A DNA stretch of 48,477 nucleotides. It comes from Deltaproteobacteria bacterium. GTDB lineage: Bacteria > Desulfobacterota > Desulfuromonadia > Desulfuromonadales > BM103. The stretch covers positions 1 through 48,477 of the forward strand of contig JAFDBS010000108.1 of assembly GCA_019313185.1 (NCBI GenBank), in the 5' to 3' direction. Below, one piece after another: positions 24,750-33,050 of this stretch; position 1 is the first letter of the stretch; each line of letters starts with the position of its first letter. The notes below the pieces were generated by a model. That model did no database searches. It saw nothing but the letters and a program-made list of their open reading frames with translations, and had not been told where the DNA came from. A program made the position numbers and the translations under genes.

Positions 24750-25655
24750 ATGAAACGCAACATCTGCAAAAGTTTTCTAGTCAAGTTTGCAACATTGTTC
24801 ATGATCGCTCTGTTGTCAACAGCATCAACAGCTATTGCCGAACCTTTAAAGAAGATAAAAGAGCGCGGTTTCATTGAAATCGCAGTTTACGAAAGGTTCT
24901 TGCCCTACTCCTACGAAGAAAACGGTCAGCCCAAGGGCGTCGATGTGGAGATTGGCAAGGCCTTGGCCGAGAAACTCGGCTTGAAGCCGAAATTTCGACT
25001 CTTCCAGCTTGACGAATCGGCTGACGATGATCTGCGCAACCATGTCTGGAAAGGTCATCCGATAAACGGGGCGCCCGCCGACATCATGCTCCATGTGCCG
25101 ACACACCCGGCCTTCGCCAAAGAAAACGAGCAGGCAAAAATCCTCTCGCCCTACTTCCGCGAGATCGTCGTTGTGGCACGCTATCCGCGCCTGAAGCATA
25201 TCGTCAGTGTCGCCCACCTCGGTAACGAGAGGATCGGAGCCGAAAAACTGACCTTGGCCAGTGATTATCTGGCTTCGGCCTTAAGCGGCCTTTTGCGTAA
25301 CAACATGGCCCTATACCCGTCTGTCTCTGAAGCGATTGAAGACATGAAGACCGGTAAAGTCACTGCGGTTATGGGCCAGCGCGGTGAGATCGAGGGGTTC
25401 CTTGGTGCAAACAAGGATAAATTCGTTGTTGGCCCCCTGGCCATGCCTGGCCTGCCCTATGACGGCTGGGACCTCGGCGTTGCCGTGAAGGCCACCCATA
25501 CGGAGCTCGCTGCGGCAGTTGATCAGGCCATGGCGGAACTGCAGGCCGAAGGAACCATCAAGCGTATTTTCGAAGCATATGGCCTGACTTACACCGAGCC
25601 GAAAACCAAATTGGTTCAACAACAGTATGAGGATCAGCCGCAGCGTGACATCTGA
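24750..25655 (+). CDS. Periplasmic solute-binding protein of the PQQ dehydrogenase locus (XoxJ/MxaJ-like)
   Basis: The 301-residue protein has a signal peptide (about 1-30) and a family-3 binding-protein fold: IKERGFIEIAVYERFLPYSY, GQPKGVDVEIGKALAEKLG and a C-terminal AELQAEGTIKRIFEAYGL. Proteins of this type (XoxJ, MxaJ) are encoded beside methanol and ethanol dehydrogenases and are thought to help assemble or activate them rather than feed a transporter. It follows pedF by 19 bases, with AAGGAG ahead of the ATG, and is followed by a terminator. The unit dehydrogenase-cytochrome-binding protein therefore looks like a core transcript. Confidence 0.85.
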   Translation: MKRNICKSFLVKFATLFMIALLSTASTAIAEPLKKIKERGFIEIAVYERFLPYSYEENGQPKGVDVEIGKALAEKLGLKPKFRLFQLDESADDDLRNHVWKGHPINGAPADIMLHVPTHPAFAKENEQAKILSPYFREIVVVARYPRLKHIVSVAHLGNERIGAEKLTLASDYLASALSGLLRNNMALYPSVSEAIEDMKTGKVTAVMGQRGEIEGFLGANKDKFVVGPLAMPGLPYDGWDLGVAVKATHTELAAAVDQAMAELQAEGTIKRIFEAYGLTYTEPKTKLVQQQYEDQPQRDI

Positions 25656-25690
25656 TGGTTTAAACTGTGGGCCTGCCTGAATTGTCTCAA

Positions 25691-25722
25691 CACAAAAACC
25701 CTGGCCCGGCCGGGGTTTTTTG
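25691..25722 (+). terminator. Rho-independent terminator after the binding-protein gene
   Basis: A GC-rich hairpin (AAAACCCTGG...CCGGGGTTTT) is followed by TTTTTT. It closes the first PQQ unit 36 bases after its last stop codon. Confidence 0.85.
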
Positions 25723-25749
25723 TAAAAGAATCAAGTAGAGATAAACGTT

Positions 25750-26307
25750 ATGACAATACAATTATCCGGGTTTGTGATGTTCATCATTCTTTTGGCACCA
25801 GTTTGTGCTGGCGCAGCAAACAAGATTGATACTGATGAAACGGCGGCAATGCAAAGTGTTGAAAACACCAACCGTTTCGATATCGTCTTTAATGGCGCAG
25901 CTATTCTCGATCATTCGACAGGATTTGTATGGGAGCAATCGCCTGATCCAGCGCTGATGTCATGGGATGATGCCGTCAACCACTGCGAGAATTTAGAACT
26001 TGCCAATAAGAAAGACTGGCGGTTGGCCACTCTCGAGGAACTTACCAGCTTGATCGATTCATCCGTGCTGGGCTCGCCAAAACTTCCCGAACTGCACCCC
26101 TTTGATACCGGCTGCAAGCTCGGTGGTTGCGTACAGGCTGACACATACTGGACTGGCACCCCGCTGGAAGGAAATTCTGCACAGGTTTGGGGTGTTTGCT
26201 TCTGCAATGGCAGCTTGAAACAGTCCAGCAAAAACTACGACAACTTCGCCTGGTGTTTGCTTGATGAAACGGATAAGGCCCAGAGGAGTGCATATCTGAG
26301 TAACTGA
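25750..26307 (+). CDS. Exported DUF1566 (Lcl-type) domain protein
   Basis: The 185-residue product has a signal peptide (about residues 1-22) and the DUF1566 pattern: FNGAAILDHSTGFVWEQSPD, DAVNHCENLELANKKDWRLATLEELTSLID and TYWTGTP. Several cysteines (C78, C121, C126, C149, C151, C168 approximately) could make disulfides in the periplasm. The function of the domain is not known; it occurs in surface and lectin-like proteins. It sits between two terminator-separated parts of the PQQ locus and may be transcribed alone. About 200 AT-rich bases follow before the next gene. Confidence 0.8.
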   Translation: MTIQLSGFVMFIILLAPVCAGAANKIDTDETAAMQSVENTNRFDIVFNGAAILDHSTGFVWEQSPDPALMSWDDAVNHCENLELANKKDWRLATLEELTSLIDSSVLGSPKLPELHPFDTGCKLGGCVQADTYWTGTPLEGNSAQVWGVCFCNGSLKQSSKNYDNFAWCLLDETDKAQRSAYLSN

Positions 26308-26534
26308 CTGAGATTATTTTAGTTTATCGGTTTGCAGGCGACCATCAACTTTATCATTCTAACCCAATCTGGTAAGTTGTATCTGCATTGTTTCGGTTGC
26401 TACAACTTGTAAACAGCTGATGCCTGACGAGCCTCACAATTTATTGTTGTCAATCCTTTTTTGTTTTAACTGTTGAACTGATGTTTACTTAAGCTAACTA
26501 CTATTGAATGCGTCGTCAAACCGAAGGTCAACCA

Positions 26535-27536
26535 ATGAAAAAACTTGTCGTACTGATTTTCGTTTTTCTACTTATACCCATCAGCAGCGTTGCCTCCAAA
26601 CATGAGACTCCTGTCGTGCGAATAGGGGTGTTGCAATTTGGCACGGTCAACTGGGAGTTGGACGTTCTCAAACATCACGGTTTCGATGAAAAATTCGGCG
26701 TCAATGTCGAGGTTGTCCCTCTTGGTTCAAAGAACGCCACCAGCGTTTCCTTGCAGGGTGGTGCCGTCGACATTATCGTGACTGACTGGATCTGGGTGAG
26801 TCGTATGCGCCATGATGGCACACCCTATACCTTCTTCCCCTATTCGATGACCGTTGGATCACTTTACGTTCGCCCGGACTCGGGGATCGAAAGCTTGCCG
26901 CAGCTGCAGGGGAAAAAGCTCGGCATTGCAGGTGGTCCAGTCGATAAAAGTTGGCTGTTATTGCGCGCCTATGCCCAGGCCAAGTTCGGCCTTGATCTCA
27001 ACAAGGCCCTTGAACCGACCTTTGCCGCCCCGCCACTGCTCAACGAGTTGATGTTGCGAGGTGACATCGATGCGGTTCTTAACTTCTGGCACTACGGTGC
27101 AAGATTGGAAGCTGCCGGGATGAAACCCCTGATAAGGGTTCCTGATTTGAGCCATGAGCTCGGGATCAGCGCCTCGGTGCCCCTGCTCGGCTGGGTGTTC
27201 AATGAGCAATGGGCAAAGAATAATCAGTCTGCCTTGATCAGTTTTTTGCGAGGGTCTTACGCGGCGAAGCAACTGCTCGCCACCTCAGACAGCGAATGGG
27301 AGCGCATCAGGCCGCTGACCAAGGCGAATAACGACATCACCCTTCATGCGCTGCGTGACGCTTACCGAGAGGGGATTCCGCGTCAATTTACACAGCAAGA
27401 GATGGACGCAGCAACGGCTGTCTTTGCTATATTAGTTAAAGAAGGCGGTGAAAAACTGGCTGGTGGTAGCACAGCTCTCAGTCAGGGAACGTTTTGGACG
27501 CTCACAAGCCCGCAGGAACTTATCCCCCGAAAATGA
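26535..27536 (+). CDS. Exported NMT1/TauA-type substrate-binding protein of an ABC importer
   Basis: The 333-residue protein has a signal peptide (MKKLVVLIFVFLLIPISSVAS) and the binding-protein core VRIGVLQFGTVNWEL, DIIVTDWIWVSRMR and LQGKKLGIAGG. It is the periplasmic receptor for the permease and ATPase that follow with four-base overlaps. The ligand class (nitrate, sulfonate, thiamine precursor and so on) cannot be fixed by sequence alone. It is a clear paralogue of the signal-less protein at 15059-16009. I chose the ATG at 26535, since the longer frame from 26508 adds nine charged residues that would spoil the signal peptide. Confidence 0.87.
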   Translation: MKKLVVLIFVFLLIPISSVASKHETPVVRIGVLQFGTVNWELDVLKHHGFDEKFGVNVEVVPLGSKNATSVSLQGGAVDIIVTDWIWVSRMRHDGTPYTFFPYSMTVGSLYVRPDSGIESLPQLQGKKLGIAGGPVDKSWLLLRAYAQAKFGLDLNKALEPTFAAPPLLNELMLRGDIDAVLNFWHYGARLEAAGMKPLIRVPDLSHELGISASVPLLGWVFNEQWAKNNQSALISFLRGSYAAKQLLATSDSEWERIRPLTKANNDITLHALRDAYREGIPRQFTQQEMDAATAVFAILVKEGGEKLAGGSTALSQGTFWTLTSPQELIPRK

Positions 27537-28279
27537 TGACACGCGATCGTTGGCTCAACGTCCTCTTTCTGTCCGGTTTTTTCCTTCTCTGGCAAATCAT
27601 CGCCCAGGTTTTGGAAAGTTCGTCGCTCCCGGCCCCTTCTGCTGTTCTGGTTGAGTTTTGGAAACAACTGGAATCCGGTGAAATGCTTTATCATCTGGGC
27701 ATCACCCTGTGGCGTGTACTCGTCGCATTTGCCGTTTCGATGCTGATAGGGACATTTATCGGTATTCTGATGGGTCGCTACCGTATGGTCAACTCCGCCC
27801 TCGACGGCCTGCTTGTTCTTGGACTGAACATACCGGCTCTGGTCACTATCATTCTCTGTTATATCTGGTTCGGTCTGGTGGATGCTGCCGCGATTACTGC
27901 CGTGGCAATCAACAAAATTCCCACTGTTATTGTAACCGTCCGGGAGGGTGCCAGGGCTGTCGACCGGAAACTGCTCGAGGTAGCCGATGCCTTCCATATC
28001 CCCCGTTATCGAAAGCTTTTCCGCGTCTATCTCCCTCAACTTTACCCTTACCTGATGGCCGCAGCACGTTCCGGCCTGGCGCTCATTTGGAAGATCGTTC
28101 TGGTCGTTGAACTGTTAGGGCGAAGCAACGGTGTTGGTTTCCAGTTGGGGACCTATTTCCAATTTTTTGACATCACCGGAATCCTTGCCTACACCTTTGC
28201 TTTTGCATCAGTCGTCCTGGTCGTCGAGGCTGCAGCAATGAGGCCGATTGATAATCGCATCTCAAGGTGGCGCTCTTGA
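27533..28279 (+). CDS. ABC transporter permease (NitT/TauT type)
   Basis: The 248-residue membrane protein has six or so hydrophobic segments and the binding-protein-dependent permease motif VADAFHIPRYRKLFRVYLPQ (an EAA loop variant) that docks on the ATPase. Its ATG overlaps the stop of the binding-protein gene (ATGA). Together with the flanking genes it makes a complete importer of the taurine/nitrate/thiamine-precursor class. Confidence 0.9.
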   Translation: MMTRDRWLNVLFLSGFFLLWQIIAQVLESSSLPAPSAVLVEFWKQLESGEMLYHLGITLWRVLVAFAVSMLIGTFIGILMGRYRMVNSALDGLLVLGLNIPALVTIILCYIWFGLVDAAAITAVAINKIPTVIVTVREGARAVDRKLLEVADAFHIPRYRKLFRVYLPQLYPYLMAAARSGLALIWKIVLVVELLGRSNGVGFQLGTYFQFFDITGILAYTFAFASVVLVVEAAAMRPIDNRISRWRS

Positions 28280-29079
28280 CCGAACTGGCTATTGATATCG
28301 TCCGAAAACATTATGCCAGTAGTGACGTCCTCGCCTTGAAGGATCTCAGCTTCAGTGTAACTTCAGGCAAGTTCGTCGCTTTGGTCGGTCCTTCTGGGGC
28401 AGGCAAAACGACGATTTTAAACAGCATCCTCGGTCTGGACAACGACTACCAAGGTGATGTTCTGGTCAATGCCCAGTCTCTGAAAGAGGTTGATGTACAT
28501 CCGGCAAAGATCGGCTGCATGTTCCAGGAACCGCGCCTGATGCCGTGGATGACAGTGGAACAAAATCTCGAATTGGTACTCGAAGGCAAGTCAAGTGACA
28601 AGCAGCTTATCAGAAAAGTACTTGAACAGGTCGAACTGACTGAACGTGCATCAAGTTATCCTGGGCATCTTTCCGGCGGCATGCAACGCCGTGTCGCATT
28701 GGCGAGAGCCTTTGCGGTAAATCCTAACCTGCTGCTCATGGATGAACCATTCCTTTCGCTTGATGAACCGAGCGCCGATCGCCTGCGTCAATTGCTTTAC
28801 ACCTTATGGCAGGAATTGCGGCCGACTGTGATCTTCGTTACCCATAATCTCAGGGAGGCGCTGGCACTGGCTGATGAAATCATCTTTTTATCTGCCAGTC
28901 CCGGAACAGTTATCCGACACTTCCCGATCGATATAAAGCGCCCGCAGCAACTCGATCACTCTGCGATCAGCGAGTTGCAGGAGCGCCTTTTGCGGGAAAA
29001 CCCAGAAATCCTCTCAGGCCTTGCGGAAGAGAACGACGGAGGTAACATCAACCCCACACAGGAGCAATATCTACAGTGA
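28276..29079 (+). CDS. ABC transporter ATPase (NitT/TauT type)
   Basis: About 267 residues with Walker A GPSGAGKTT, a Q-loop in CMFQEPRLMPWMTV, the signature LSGGMQRRVALARA, Walker B LLLMDEP and the switch His in FVTHNLREA. It powers the preceding permease. The probable start is a TTG at 28276, which overlaps the permease stop and has AAGGTGG five bases ahead. A GTG at 28267 is the alternative. The C-terminal 45 residues are hydrophilic and variable. Confidence 0.9.
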   Translation: MTELAIDIVRKHYASSDVLALKDLSFSVTSGKFVALVGPSGAGKTTILNSILGLDNDYQGDVLVNAQSLKEVDVHPAKIGCMFQEPRLMPWMTVEQNLELVLEGKSSDKQLIRKVLEQVELTERASSYPGHLSGGMQRRVALARAFAVNPNLLLMDEPFLSLDEPSADRLRQLLYTLWQELRPTVIFVTHNLREALALADEIIFLSASPGTVIRHFPIDIKRPQQLDHSAISELQERLLRENPEILSGLAEENDGGNINPTQEQYLQ

Positions 29080-29882
29080 ACGAAACAGTGGCAGAAGACA
29101 AATCCTCGCCTGCTGTCCTCGAGGTGGGCGCGGTCAGCAAGTCATACGGAACCCTCAAGGCTCTTGACAGGGTTAATATGAATTTGCATAAGGGTGAATT
29201 TGTCGCGCTGTTAGGTCCCAATGGTGCTGGCAAGACGACCTTGTTTCAGCTGCTGACCGGACTGTTTGTACCGGACGACGGCACAATTCAAATTCTGGGG
29301 CACGATATTCGCCGTTCGCCGGTGCGGGCCCTTGGCGGTATCGGTGTGGTTTTTCAGCAGCCAACCCTGGATCTAGATCTGAGCGTTCGTGCGAACCTGG
29401 TCTATCACTGTAGACTTCACGGAATCCCGCGCACAGAGGCCAAGCAACGTATTACTGAGGAATTAGAGCGGCTCAATCTGGTCGAGCGCGCAGCCGATCC
29501 AGCGAGAAGCCTGAGCGGCGGCAACCGACGCAAGGTTGAGGTTGCTCGTGCATTACTCCACAACCCGGGACTCCTGCTGATGGATGAAGCCACTGTAGGC
29601 CTTGACCCCGGCTCACGTGCTTCTCTGGTGGATTACGTGGTGAGCTTGTGTGAGCAACGGAAAATCAGCGTGCTGTGGTCGACCCACCTGGTTGATGAAG
29701 CAGAACGTGCTCACCGGGTCTTCATGCTGCATAAAGGCAACTTGATTGCGGATGGCACGCCCGCAACGTTAACTGCTAAAGCTGAGCGCAACAACCTTGC
29801 TGAAGCTTTCCTGTCCATGACCGGGGTGACTCCGGGTCCCAGTGACAATGATCAGATATTGACCGTCAAAGGCAGCAATTAA
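29076..29882 (+). CDS. ABC-2 type transporter ATPase of the PQQ alcohol dehydrogenase system
   Basis: The 268-residue ATPase starts at a GTG overlapping the previous stop (GTGA). It has Walker A GPNGAGKTT, the signature LSGGNRRKVEVARA, Walker B LLLMDEATVGLDPGSR and the switch His in WSTHLVDEAE, all in the exporter/ABC-2 style rather than the importer style of its neighbour. It matches the ATPase subunit described as part of PQQ-dependent alcohol dehydrogenase systems. Its membrane partner is the ABC-2 permease at 32113-32922, separated by the beta-propeller and binding-protein genes. The substrate is not known. Confidence 0.88.
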   Translation: MNETVAEDKSSPAVLEVGAVSKSYGTLKALDRVNMNLHKGEFVALLGPNGAGKTTLFQLLTGLFVPDDGTIQILGHDIRRSPVRALGGIGVVFQQPTLDLDLSVRANLVYHCRLHGIPRTEAKQRITEELERLNLVERAADPARSLSGGNRRKVEVARALLHNPGLLLMDEATVGLDPGSRASLVDYVVSLCEQRKISVLWSTHLVDEAERAHRVFMLHKGNLIADGTPATLTAKAERNNLAEAFLSMTGVTPGPSDNDQILTVKGSN

Positions 29883-29908
29883 TATCTATTGACCGGAAAG
29901 GAATCAAG

Positions 29909-30886
29909 ATGAAACATCTCACAATATGCCTGACGTTTTGTTTATGCCTCAGCATCTCCCAAGCCGTATTCGCCAAGGGGAGCGGTTATGTCTTCGTCAG
30001 TAGTGAAAAAGACGATGTAGTGAGTGTTTTCAAATCAGATACGCTTGAATTAGTCAAAAAAATCCCGACCAATGAACGTCCACGGACTCTCAGATTCAAC
30101 AGTGATCGAAGCAAAATCTTTGTCGCTTGCGGCGATGGAGACGCTATTGACATCATTGATGTCGCCAGGCTGGAAGTCATTAAATCGGTTGATGTGGGTG
30201 AAGACCCTGACCGTTTCGATGTCAGCCCGGATGACAAATACATTTATGCGGCTAACGAGGATGACGGACTGTTGACAATCTTCGATCTGAAACAGGACAA
30301 AAAAATCGCAGAGATTCCCGTTGGTGAAGAACCAGAGGGCACCCTAGCCCACCCTGACAACAAGACGGTTTTTGTCGCCTCGGAAGTGGCGAACATGATA
30401 CATGTTATTGATGTCCCCAGTCGCGAGTTGCTGCACAACATTGTTGTCGGCCTGCGCCCCCGACGTATGGCATTGACACCTGATCAAGGCTTTTTGTGGG
30501 TAACCAACGAGATGGGTGGCACGGTAACGATCATCGACGCAAAAAGCTACAAGGTTGTTGATGAGATCAAATTTCAGCCCAAAGGCTTTCGCCCGGAAGA
30601 TGTCACACCGGTCGGGATCATCATGACCAAAGATGGCACACGTGCTTATGTGACCCTCGGGCACGCCAACCACGTAGCCGTTGTCGATGTCGCTAAACGC
30701 AGCATTGACAAATATGTCCTGGTTGGCAAACGCGCCTGGGGGATAACGCTCAGCGCTGATGAAAAAACCCTTTATGTTGTCAACGGCAAAAGCGATGACC
30801 TTTCGGCCATCGATACGGAATCTTTAAAGGTCAAGCGCTCTGTTCCAGCAGGCCGTGTCCCTCACGAAGTTCTGGCGGATGATTAA
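29909..30886 (+). CDS. Exported YVTN beta-propeller protein associated with PQQ-dependent catabolism
   Basis: The 325-residue protein has a signal peptide (about 1-22) and repeated blades of the form V-x-V-I-D-x-x-S/A-x-x-V-x-x-x-I with P-x-x-x-x-x-x-P-D (for example DIIDVARLEVIKSVDVGEDP and VIDVPSRELLHNIVVGLRP). It corresponds to the beta-propeller family reported beside PQQ-dependent alcohol dehydrogenases. Its job is not established; a chaperone or electron-path scaffold role has been guessed for such proteins. GGAAAGGA sits ahead of the ATG. Confidence 0.88.
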   Translation: MKHLTICLTFCLCLSISQAVFAKGSGYVFVSSEKDDVVSVFKSDTLELVKKIPTNERPRTLRFNSDRSKIFVACGDGDAIDIIDVARLEVIKSVDVGEDPDRFDVSPDDKYIYAANEDDGLLTIFDLKQDKKIAEIPVGEEPEGTLAHPDNKTVFVASEVANMIHVIDVPSRELLHNIVVGLRPRRMALTPDQGFLWVTNEMGGTVTIIDAKSYKVVDEIKFQPKGFRPEDVTPVGIIMTKDGTRAYVTLGHANHVAVVDVAKRSIDKYVLVGKRAWGITLSADEKTLYVVNGKSDDLSAIDTESLKVKRSVPAGRVPHEVLADD

Positions 30887-30887
30887 A

Positions 30888-32069
30888 ATGAAAAGAATGA
30901 CTTTCTTCATACTCGTTCTCTTGTCCATCTGCTTGCCCGTCCAAACGGTTCGGGCAGAGACCGAAACCCTGATCATCGGCTACTTGGAATATGAGGATGA
31001 TCCTCGTTACGAAGAGTCTTATACCGATGATAGATTCCCTGCACAACCATGGGGAAGACCGACTGATGGGATCGAGGCGGCCTTGAAAGATACACGTTTT
31101 GCCGCGATGGCAGCCGGGGTTCAATTCAAACTGGAACGACGCTCGGTCGCAGCTGCTGAGGAGTTACTCCCCGCACTCAATGAATTGCACGCCGCCGGCG
31201 CGCATTTTTTCCTTCTGGACCTTCCCGGAAAAATGGTTGTCGAAGTGGCGAGCAAGACCAGAGGCATGCCTGTGCTGCTCTTCAACCTCTCGGCCCTCGA
31301 TGACGACCTGCGTCAGGAACACTGCCAGCCACATCTGATGCATCTCGCTCCGAGCCGTACAATGTTGACGGATGCTGTTTCTCAATTCCTCGTTTTCAAA
31401 AAATGGCGCGATTTGCTCGTCCTCAAAGGTACACAGCCGGAAGATGCCGCTTATTACAAGGCGTTCCTACGCTCAGCCAAGCGCTTCGGCATCAAGCCCT
31501 TAGAAGTAAAGGACTTCGTGCTTGGTCGAGACCCACGTCAGAGGAGCAAGAATAATGTTGCTCTACTCACTGCCGGAGTTGATTATGAAGTCCTTTACGT
31601 TATCGATTCCCATGGCGAGTTCGCCCGAGATGTTCCTTATCAGGACCAGAAGCCGCGCGCCGTGGTCGGTGCGGCAGGGCTGGTTGCTGACTGGTGGCAT
31701 TGGGCGTGGGAGCGTAATGGTGCGCCTCAGGTAAATAAACGTTTTTTTAAAACAGCCAAGCGGCCCATGACCGGTTATGACTGGTCAGGCTGGATTGCCA
31801 TAAAAGTCATTGCCGAAACGTTGATTCGCAGTGAATCAAAAGATTTCCCGAGCCTGGCCGCGTATATCCGCGGCGAAGATCTTGCTCTGGACGGCTCGAA
31901 AGGCTATCAGCTTAACTTCCGTTCCTGGAATAACCAGTTACGTCAACCGATCTTTTTGACAACACCCAACTGGGTTGTTGCTCAGGCGCCTCTCGACGGG
32001 TTTCTCCACCCGACAAACAACTTGGACACCTTGGGTTTTGACGATCGTGAGAGTGCATGCAAATTTTAG
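30888..32069 (+). CDS. Periplasmic binding protein of the PQQ dehydrogenase-linked ABC system
   Basis: The 393-residue exported protein has a signal peptide ending near VRAET, then LIIGYLEYEDDPRYEESYTDDRF, which is typical of the leucine/branched-chain-like binding proteins found only in PQQ alcohol dehydrogenase clusters. W-rich segments (DWWHWAWERNG, YDWSGWIAIK) are characteristic. The ATG is one base past the stop of the propeller gene. Unlike most importer receptors it is paired with an ABC-2 exporter, so it may sense or scavenge rather than import. Confidence 0.87.
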   Translation: MKRMTFFILVLLSICLPVQTVRAETETLIIGYLEYEDDPRYEESYTDDRFPAQPWGRPTDGIEAALKDTRFAAMAAGVQFKLERRSVAAAEELLPALNELHAAGAHFFLLDLPGKMVVEVASKTRGMPVLLFNLSALDDDLRQEHCQPHLMHLAPSRTMLTDAVSQFLVFKKWRDLLVLKGTQPEDAAYYKAFLRSAKRFGIKPLEVKDFVLGRDPRQRSKNNVALLTAGVDYEVLYVIDSHGEFARDVPYQDQKPRAVVGAAGLVADWWHWAWERNGAPQVNKRFFKTAKRPMTGYDWSGWIAIKVIAETLIRSESKDFPSLAAYIRGEDLALDGSKGYQLNFRSWNNQLRQPIFLTTPNWVVAQAPLDGFLHPTNNLDTLGFDDRESACKF

Positions 32070-32112
32070 TCACGTCATCTTGTAGGAACGCCTTTGCGGA
32101 GGGCCTTGAGAA

Positions 32113-32922
32113 ATGAATTTCAACCATGCAGCACAGGCAATGCTCGCGGTGGGCAGTCGAGAGGTCGTCAAGTTTGTCCGCCAGAAAGGGCGCCTGTTTT
32201 CTTCGCTTGTTCGGCCCGCTTTGTGGCTGATCGTTTTTGCTGTCGGCTTCCAGAATGTATTCGGTGTTGCAGTTATACCGCCATATGAAACCTATATTGA
32301 GTACCAGGTTTACATTGCCCCGGGTTTGTTGGGCATGGTGTTGCTCTTTAACGGTATGCAGTCTTCTCTGGCAATGGTATACGACAGGGAGATGGGGCTC
32401 ATGCGGCTTTTGCTGACTGCTCCTCTGCCACGCTGGTTTCTTTTGCTTTGCAAACTTGGCGCCGGAACCCTCCTTTCGACTCTACAAGGCTATGCGTTTC
32501 TTATCCTGTGCGCAGTTTTCAAGGTCGACATTCCATGGACGGGTTGGATCTATGCGCTTCCGGCAATTATTGTCAGCGGGATGATGCTAGGTGCCCTCGG
32601 CCTTCTGCTTTCCGTGCATATCAAACAACTGGAAAACTTTGCTGGCACGATGAATTTCGTCATCTTCCCAATGTTTTTCATCTCATCCGCTCTTTATCCT
32701 CTCTGGAAGCTTCAGGAAGCCGGGGCCGAGGTTGTCTTTCAATTGGCCAGGTTCAACCCATTCACTCATGCCGTCGAACTGATACGCCATTCCCTTTACG
32801 GCAAGCTCAACGGTATTTCCCTGGCCGTCGTGTGTGTGTCTTTCGTGATATTTTTTGCACTGGCTGCTCATGGCTACAATCCGCAGCGCGGCATACTCAA
32901 ACGAAGCCCACAACCGGCATAG
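32113..32922 (+). CDS. ABC-2 type transporter permease
   Basis: The 269-residue permease has six membrane segments and the ABC-2 pattern around YDREMGLMRLLLTAPLPRWFLLLCK and FPMFFISSALYPLW, with FNPFTHAVELIRHSLYG near the end. It pairs with the ATPase at 29076-29882. This permease/ATPase/binding-protein/propeller set is the module reported beside PQQ-dependent alcohol oxidation genes in other proteobacteria. Export of a toxic aldehyde or acid, or membrane placement of a cofactor, is a guess. Confidence 0.88.
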   Translation: MNFNHAAQAMLAVGSREVVKFVRQKGRLFSSLVRPALWLIVFAVGFQNVFGVAVIPPYETYIEYQVYIAPGLLGMVLLFNGMQSSLAMVYDREMGLMRLLLTAPLPRWFLLLCKLGAGTLLSTLQGYAFLILCAVFKVDIPWTGWIYALPAIIVSGMMLGALGLLLSVHIKQLENFAGTMNFVIFPMFFISSALYPLWKLQEAGAEVVFQLARFNPFTHAVELIRHSLYGKLNGISLAVVCVSFVIFFALAAHGYNPQRGILKRSPQPA

Positions 32923-33050
32923 GCCGCCGAATGCTCATCATCATGACGCTGATCAGATAAAATCGGTGATTTTCTGGAGCCTGGCCTCTGTGCAACAGAG
33001 ATAACTGTTTTGATTGGACTGTATGATTCTAACAGAAGGATGATTTTATT

